DNA from: Rhizaria sp. SCN 62-66
Lineage: Eukaryota; Rhizaria, unplaced
Length of the DNA: 64,000 nt
Direction: 5' to 3'
Assembly: GCA_001724265.1 (NCBI GenBank)
Contig: MEDY01000292.1
Coordinates: 1 to 64,000, forward strand
Shown: in pieces, positions 56,649 through 64,000 of the stretch
How positions within the stretch are numbered: position 1 is the first letter of the stretch
How the letters are laid out: each line of letters begins with the position of its first letter
Position numbers and translations under genes: made by a program
Notes under the pieces: generated by a model
What the model saw: the letters and a program-made list of their open reading frames with translations, nothing else
Told to the model about the DNA's origin: nothing
Database searches by the model: none

Positions 56649-59633
56649 ATGTCGGCGCCACCAACCTCCAGCAAGCTCGAGCGGCTGCGGCGCAACCCAT
56701 CATACGCCGTTAACCCGCTTGTAGGCCTTAGATCCTTTGCGCGCAGGGCATCTGTGTTGCCTCAGTACGGGCCCGCTCTCCCGCCAACCTCATCACACAA
56801 CAGCAACTTCAGTTCGAACAACACCAGCAACAGCGCCACCACCTTTTCTGCTTCTGCTATGGTGGCCACTTCTAGTGTTTCTGCAGCCGCGACGCCCTCA
56901 GCAAGCTTTGGGCCTCGGTCCCGGCTGTCCAACGCGTCCGCTGAGCTAAGCGACCGCGACGACGACGACGACGACGCTGACAATGAGTCGAACAGCGACA
57001 ACATGTACGCCCGTGCGAGTGCCAATGCCAGTTATGATATTCCCATGACAGGAAGCGTTGACGCGCCGCAGCATGTGTCAAAGCGCTCTCGCCTCGCTCC
57101 AGCCGCAATCCCCGTCACCGCCAACAAAGCCAACAACAGTCACATTGCTCGCAATCGCTTTGACGTGCAGCTAGCCCCGTTCTGCGAGCGCTGCGGCCGC
57201 AACATGGCCAACAACAACGCAAACACTGAACTTAATGCTAATTCTGTTAGTATGGCCGCGAATACGAGTGCGAGGGGTGGCATCAGCAGTTTGAGCGAGG
57301 TTTGCCTCTGTTTGCCGCTGAATGCCACCGCATCGTGGTGTTACCGCGGCAACAAGAGCGGCCATGGCATTGATACTGGCAGCGTAGACAACGGTGCTGG
57401 AGCAGCTATCAGTCGCCGCAAGAGCAAGAGCAGCAATCGCGATGCTCCCGGCGGCGACGAGGCTGACGCCTTTTCCAACGCTCCAACTCTAACCAGCTAC
57501 TCGTGTGACACAACGCAGCTGGCTATGGACGACTCTGACATCAGCAAGGCGAGCGGTCAAGCAACTGAGAGTAGCAACGGGTCAGAAACCTCGACAGTTT
57601 CACTCACATGTACGTTTTTCTCGAATTATTATGTCTGAGTATTAACACCTGACACTTCAGACACTTTTATTGAACTTGTTTTGCGATATAACTGACTTAC
57701 ACATCTTTTTGTTTCAATGCATCCCGAACCGTTCCGTAGATTCCTCTTGTCTCCCGCCTCTGCCTGCCTCTGGAACGAGTGCAAGGACAACTGCGAGTGG
57801 GGGCGCGAGTGCTGTATCCGTGCCACAACTCGCCGCCGCCGTCGCCGCCCGCGCCGCCGCGCTATCCAGTATCTGCACGGCCGCGGTCGCGTGCACCGGC
57901 TTGTGGAGCAGTGCGGACGCGCAGAGCAAACTGCTGGCGCTCGCTGCTGCGCTCACGACGACCGCAGGTGAGCCGCGAGCAGCAACAGCAGGAAACACAA
58001 AACTTCCTACAATTTCCAACACAATCACAAACACAAACGCAAACAGCGTCACTAACGCCAACCTTGCTGCCGTATTTGCAAATGCTGCGACTTTGTTTCA
58101 CAACAAGCTGCTGCACTTGACATCGACTGGTGCGAATAACAACAAATGCGACTGCGAGCAGAGTAGCGGCTCTGAGCAGGGGTTGTGGAGCTCGCTTGCG
58201 TGGCTTACTCCGCTCGATGCGCAGAACGGGCGTTTACAGTCATCAAACCCGCATGTTCGTTCTGCCCCAAGGTCTAGTGCGGGTGCGAGCGCTTGTGCGA
58301 GCGTGAGTGATCGTTCTGCTGTTGATGCTGATACCGACGCTGACGCCAACGTGACCGCTGGCGCTGGTGCGTGGGCTGTAACGAGGGCGCTGACGCTCAC
58401 GCCCTCGCTCGCCACCGCTCTCTCGCTCACAAGCACAGCCACCCCGTCTGCGCACACAGCCGCCGCTGGCGGTTCCAGCAATCGCGGTCACACCGCTCCT
58501 GCGAGCGCAAGCGCGAGTACGAGCGTCGCTGCTGATGCGGCGGCGTTTCGGCTCCTGATCTCGACGCCTGCATCAGCACTGCAAGCCGCCCACAGTCACT
58601 CTGCCGCCGCAGCAAGTGCTGTTTACAGTCAGTTGGGAAATGGCAACGTGCCCGCAGCTGAAGCGAGCTTGTTTCACGCGAACTCCACTCTACTGACGGC
58701 GCAAGCGGCTCGCAGTCTATTGACGGCCACTCCGAGTGGTTCCGCTCAGTCTCTCTGTCACGCGACGGAGGCCGCGAGGCTGTTATCTTCTCTCGGTGTC
58801 AAAACAAGGCTTGTGACCGTGAGCAAGCGTTCTCTCTCTGCCAAAGCGAACACTCCTTCTTCTCATGATGGCTTAATATTTGACGCCAGGGACCATGAGC
58901 AGCAGCAACAGCAGTATTGTCGCGGTCACTGTCAGCAAAACACGTCCCCAGTGGTATTATCAGCCACGGCTGCGGGATCAACGTGGCGGCACTTGCTGTC
59001 TGCAGCTGCGGTGAGCGCGCGTGCCGAGGCTGCGGCGAACCTTGCTGCCGCGGGTCTAAGGGGGTACTTAGACCAGGACAACTCGACGCCAACGAAGACA
59101 GATAGGACTGAGACTGGCCCTAGTTCAAGCAGTTCTAGTGCCAGCGAGCAACAACAGCTGCAGCAGCCGCGGTCGTTTGTGTCGTTGCTTGCTTCTAATG
59201 CAACTAACGCACGGCTGTGGCGCTGCGTTGCTCTGCAAGGCGGCGGTAAAGTTAGCGCAAAGCACTTAAGCAACAGCCCTAACGATAATAGTGGTGCGTT
59301 GCTGTTTGTCATGGTCCCTGCGGTTGCTTTAATCCACTTATCCGGCCCTTTTTTCGGCACTGAGAGCTTCGACTCTGTGCCGAGTAAAGTTGAAACACGG
59401 CAAATCAGGTACTGGCACCGCCGTCTGTCGCCATCTGCAGCTACAAACACCACTAAAAACAACACGGCCGCGAACATGAACGCCAACGCTAATGACTCTG
59501 AGACCGACAGTGACACTGACGATGACGACGACGATAATGATGATGATGATGATGATGATGACGGAGACAGTGGCGCTGACAGTGATGACAATGATGTCGA
59601 TGCGATTGCAGACGTGCTACTCCCAACATTAGC

Positions 59634-59670
<37 letters not shown>

Positions 59671-62600
59671 GCAACGGCAACGGCAGCTCCAACAAACCTG
59701 AACACCAATACCAGCACAAACTCAAGTACCACCACCAGCACGACTCTCACTGACCCGAACGCCAAGACCAATCCGACCGTTAATGCCCCGATGCCACCGC
59801 CACCGCTGCTGCCGCCGCCGCTGCCCCCGCGCAGCTCCCCGCTCGCGGCCGCGGTGCTGCTGTTTAAGGGCCGGGCTCTGCTTACGGTCACGCAGGCGCG
59901 CTCCGTGGCGACGGCGGCGCTGCATCACAGGTACCTCGCCCTTGCCCGTCTGCCTCCCAGTACCGGCAGCAGCGTCAACGCCAACAAGTCTCGTATGCAC
60001 GCTGAACAGCAGCAAGAGCAGTGTCAGTGCGGCTGTGTAACGACGAGTAAATCCCTGTCACCCGCTTGTATTGGACCCGCCCCCTCGCCGCCGCCTCTGC
60101 TGCCCACGGCCCCATTCGCCCGCCTGCCGCCCGCGGTGCGCGGCGCGCTGGCTGCCGCGGCCGCGGGAGTCGGCCGGCTTGGCGCGCGGGCTGCCGCGGC
60201 CGCGGTGGCGGCGAACGAGGCCGTGAGCGCGGTCGAGAAGGGGCTGCGCAAGCTCGTGCTTGCGGTCACCGCGCTGAACCGCATTGCGGCCGTGCGCAAC
60301 CATAGCAGCGGCAGCAACAATATTGGCAGCGAGCATGACAAGCAAGTGACGGTGGGCGGTGCCCATAGTCTGAGTAACACTGATAGAAACAACTTCGACA
60401 CTGTCGCAACCAGTGATGTTGCTGAAGCGTCTGCCGCCGCTGCTAGTAACGCTGCATTACACGCTGCCGCCCTATCTCTGCTCTCTGCACTAGGTGCCGT
60501 CATCACAACTACGGCCGCCGCAGCCGAGGCCGCCGCAACCGCCTCCGCCGCGGCTCTGGCCGCCGCAGCCGCCACGGCCGCCGCGCGCGCGGGCCCAGGC
60601 GCCGGCCCGGCCTCCGCCGCCGCCGCCGCTGCCCACAGTCATCTCACAGGAGGAGGCGGCGGCGGCGGCGGCGGTGCTGGGGGCTGGGGCGGGTTTGAGA
60701 CCAGCGACTCCGACAACGGCGCCATTGCAACCTCAACAGCTCCAGCATCGGCCGCAGCCCACAGCGATACGTCGGATGCCGACGCTGGCTTGAGCGCGAG
60801 CGCGAGCGTCGGTGCCGGCGTCGCAGGCTGGGGCGGCAAGGGCTGGGTGGCGGGCTCGCTGGCCGTCAACAGGCTGCGGGCGCTGGGCAAGGAGGCCGCG
60901 ACATCTGTGGCGACTCTGCTGAGGCCGGCGGCCGCAGCGGCGGTCACGGCGGCGGCGGCGACTGCTGCGGCGGCGGCGAACGCTGCGGCGGAGGCGAACG
61001 CGAACGCTGTGCTTGCCCGCAAGAGCGGCAGCAAGATGAAGAGCAAGGACAAGAGCTCGGATGCTAGTGCTCATGCAAGTAGTAGTGCCGCCTCAGTTGG
61101 CGTGAGCGGAGTCCAGGTGTCGTCCTTGGTCGCAAGCGACGGCGCGATCCGCAAATGCTGCCAGTTGCTGCTGCAGCAACAGCAACAAGGTGTTCATGCT
61201 AACGCTGACGTGAGCGATCGTCTTGCCGATGGAATTGCAGGTAATGATGGCATCAGCAGTTCAGGACTACTCACGGTCACTCGTGTGCTCACAGTCACTG
61301 CTTTACGTCTTGTGCTGCAACTACTGCTGCCATCAACAGCAACAGCAACAGCAACAACGCCAGCAGCAGCAGGAGGCTCCCACTTGCATTTCGGCTCAGA
61401 AGCTCAAGCAATCAAGTTTATTAGTCATGACTTATTCTCAAGTCGTAATGCAAACATCAACAGTGGCTCCATCACGAATGCTAATGCAACTACAGCTGCT
61501 AAGAAGACGAATGTAAATCCGCATGGGAGTGTAAGTGCCCCGCAACACATCACCCTCAGTCTCCCTTCCACTTACAAGTACTACCACTAGTACTCACCTG
61601 AACAACTCCAGCAACAACAGGAGCAAACTAAGGAGACGGGCACAAACACTGGCGCTAATCCTGACACCCGCAGCCGCAGTGATCGTGCTCGCCGCGGCCG
61701 ATACGTGACGCTGTCGCTGCCTCTCACGGTTACTCTGCCGCTGGCATTGACGCCCATGGCAGTTGCGACGCTTGTCGCCGCTGCCACGGCTGCTGTGACC
61801 AACTCTAGCCTCAACAGCCTTGCAATGACAGCGACCGCCGTGGACTCACTGCCGCTGCCGTGCTCTGCGCTGCCTCTCCCTCCTCTGCCTTCTCTCATCG
61901 CAACCGCAACCAGTGTGACGACGGCACTCGCCCCGTTTGCGGGCGTTGTCGGCATCTACGCCTCGCTCACCCGCGGCAACGGCGGTCTCAGCACCCTCAT
62001 CGGCGGCAATGTAAGTGCTCCTGGTTCAGGTGGTCTAAGCACCTTCAGCAATCTCAACGGGAACACTCACCACAGTGCGGGGCTCGGGCGGCTTGTTTTC
62101 GATATGAACAAAATCATCCCTTTCATCTCCCCCTCAACCAGCGCAAGCAACGTCAATGCGAGCACTGCTAACCTTCACAATGCGGGCAGCGGCGGCCTCA
62201 ACAGGGGCGCGGCAGCGGTGGCAGCGCTCGCCGCGGCGACGGCGGCGGCAGCGGCGGCCTCAGCAGCAGCCGCAGCGGCGGCCAGGGGCCAGCAGCCACA
62301 GCCGCTGTCGCACGGCAGCAGCGACGCGTTGGCGGCTGCGGCGGCGGCGGTCACTGCGGGCGCGGTTGGCGCGAGCGTAAGCATTGGCAGTCTTGTTGCT
62401 CCAACACGAGGAGTGAATGCAGCTCCAAACAAATCTGCGTCGATCACATTGCTCAGTCAAGACAACTCTGACCAAGATGGCGACGGTGAGTATGACGACA
62501 ATCGCGTTCACCGCTCCAGCATTGACGACGATAACGATGATGCGACGACATTAAGCAAGAGCAAGAGCATCAAAATGACCGACAAGGACGACGGCAACGA

Positions 62601-64000
62601 CGACGGCGATGACTATGGCTTTGTGTCCGCGGCTGTCGCAGCCGCAGGAGCAGAGACGGAGGCTGATGTTGACGCTGAGCTTGACACTGACGACAACAGC
62701 AGTGATGTTGCTGCTCTTGTTCGCTTGTATCCGTACATTCCTCGTTACTTGCAGCCACAATTGCCTCTCACGATTGTCGATCTTCCCCCTTACATTCAGA
62801 AGACACGTCTAAGTGTCGTTAACTTGAACAGTAACGTGATGAATCAGAAGATCGGCGATGACACTTCAAACGCAAAGAGTGACGACGATAGTGACAAAGA
62901 CAACGACAGCGATGACAACAACGAGACGAACAGCGGCTCTGGTTACGACAACGATGATGACGATGATGACCATCACAATTTGTTGGAGCTTCTCCTCGGC
63001 GGCAGGTCACAAACCCAAGGCGGCCTAACTTCTGTGTTCAGCGGGCCTGTCTCGCACCGGTCCCCGCTGTCCCGCGCCCACAGTCACTTTTTAATCACAG
63101 CAGTTTCATCAGCACAACAACAGCACCAACTACAGCTACTCCAACTGCACCAGCGACATCGACAGCGGCAGCAGCAGCAGCTGCAGCAAGAGCTGTCGAC
63201 GATGCCTCACTACAACATCCGTGCCTTTCACGGCCCTTTCTCCCCCCGCTCCCTCACTGTGGTGTCGCGCAGCAGCCCCGGCCTCCGCGCCCCGCGCGCG
63301 CTTCTGTCGATGCTCTCGGCGACGCTGCCGCCCTCGCACCCGCTGCTGCTGCTGCCTACCGCCGTCCGCCACTTTCCGCCCTGCGCGCTGCGGCTCATCC
63401 TCACGCTCGCCGCGCACAGGCATCTTAAGTACTTCGGCCGCGTACAGCTCAACCTCTTTTTTCGGTCCCTCGGCCTGCCCGTCGAAAACGCGATCGCTTT
63501 TTGGCGCGACGGCCTCACCGCCAAGGCTCGGCCGAAGAGTAGCCCCAACCCCGGTGCGAGCTCTAGCAGCAACGCTAGCGCCGGCGCCGGTGCCAGTGCT
63601 GCTGGCTTCGGTGGCGGTGTGAGCATTGCGTTTGGCGGCGTCAGTGTCGCTGTCGCTAGGCGCGTCGGCCTGCTGTCGGTCGACAACGCCGCTGTCGCTC
63701 TCGGGCTGACTGACACCGAAACAACAACTACTACCACGACGACGACGACGACGACGACGACGAGTGGTGTTGGTTCTAAGTCGTCTAAGTACACTGCGGC
63801 CTCGTCTAAGTACCGCCGCAGCGGCAAGAACCTCATGTATGACAGTGATCCGAACAACGCAAACGACGACGAGGCCGGTGACCATGATGACGACGACGTT
63901 GTGATTGCCAAAACTACCGCAGACTTGATCGATAACACCAGCTCGAGTGCTTGTGCGAGTGCAAGCGACAACGGGACCGTGACTGAGTCCGGGACTGAGA
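56649..64000 (+). CDS. PRI2: DNA primase large subunit, enlarged and cut by the window edge
   Basis: PRI2/PRIM2 is the iron-sulfur subunit of the primase-polymerase alpha complex that makes RNA primers for replication. Exons 56649-57609 and 57740 to beyond 64000 join in frame through a 130-base intron (GTACGT...CGTAG). One in-frame TAG (61588-61590) is read through; the frame stays open to the window end, about 2,407 codons so far against about 500 in most eukaryotes. Identification rests on the start of the Fe-S domain near residue 2,200: HFPPCALRL, carrying the first cluster Cys, then HLKYFGRVQLNLFFRSLGLP and ENAIAFWR. These match human FPPCMRQL, then the HGGRMQYGLFLKGIGL-type segment and ALQFW. 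This domain lies after the TAG, so its continuity supports translation through UAG. The remaining three cluster Cys should lie beyond the window. The N-terminal part is mostly Ala/Asn/Asp low complexity, and I could not place the N-terminal primase domain with certainty. Confidence 0.8.
57610..57739 (+). other. Intron of the primase gene
   Basis: 130-base AT-rich intron, donor GTACGT, acceptor CCGTAG. It splits a codon after its first base and restores the frame exactly. Confidence 0.75.
59053..59074 (+). repeat. Dispersed motif: back-to-back TCTAAGGG and GTACTTAGA
   Basis: The clearest composite copy of a motif found in fragments all over the window: GGTCTAAGG joined to GGGTACTTAGACC, an imperfect inverted repeat. 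Here it codes LRGYLD inside the primase. Other copies include 14177-14185, 14606-14614, 20318-20326, 63784-63792 and 63805-63813. Confidence 0.7.
61588..61590 (+). other. In-frame TAG in the primase gene
   Basis: The frame reads ...STYKYYH-TAG-YSPEQLQQQQ... and stays open for at least 803 more codons, including the recognisable Fe-S domain. Confidence 0.8.

Overview
This window is nuclear DNA of a microbial eukaryote (a protist). It holds very long GC-rich coding regions (often 60-70% GC, full of Ala, Ser, Gly, Asn, Gln and Asp homopolymers) separated by AT-rich spacers, with short AT-rich spliceosomal introns. Core eukaryotic genes are present: a BRCA2 homologue, the large subunit of DNA primase, the tRNA-thiolation enzyme CTU1 and a P4-ATPase lipid flippase. 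There are no rRNA or tRNA genes, operons or bacterial signals.

The main result concerns the genetic code. Thirteen in-frame TAG codons interrupt five otherwise continuous genes: the BRCA2 homologue, primase, a Crinkler-like gene, a zinc-finger-like gene and a tyrosine recombinase. The reading frame carries on unchanged after each one, and conserved domains continue on the far side. Every gene whose true end can be placed stops at TAA or TGA, and none stops at TAG. I infer that UAG is a sense codon here. One position, the residue after the first catalytic arginine of the recombinase, favours Leu over Gln. UAG-sense codes that keep UAA and UGA as stops are known from a sainouroid rhizarian (Leu) and from the fornicate Iotanema (Gln). 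A rhizarian relative is therefore a reasonable but unproven guess for the source. Read with the standard code, the BRCA2, zinc-finger and Crinkler genes would each be broken into two or more false genes.

Layout. 1-1068: spacer. 1069-8019 (+): very large low-complexity protein of unknown function. 8368-22974 (-): giant BRCA2 homologue. 23995-25524 (+) and 29555-31618 (+): a paralogous pair of Cys-rich proteins. Between them lie a Crinkler-type nuclease/kinase-like gene (26131-27865, +) and remnants of a virus-like or Polinton-like element (28387-29359: integrase fragment and tyrosine recombinase). 32363-36110 (+): unknown helical protein whose frame changes at a 29-copy AAC repeat. 36509-40785 (+): four-exon SQ-rich acidic protein. 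41283-42236 (-): small secreted-type protein. 42609-44079 (-): CTU1, three exons. 44583-55149 (-): P4-ATPase, three exons, about 3,400 residues. 56649-64000 (+): primase large subunit, cut by the window edge.

Two further patterns run through the whole window. First, all eight introns in the core genes begin GTACG, not the usual GTAAG or GTATG. Second, three short DNA motifs recur many times, on both strands, in different reading frames and in a spacer: TGACYGTGRGCA, GGCGGCYTRACTTC, and TCTAAGGG / GTACTTAGA. They encode unrelated peptides depending on frame and strand, so they are conserved as DNA and not as protein.
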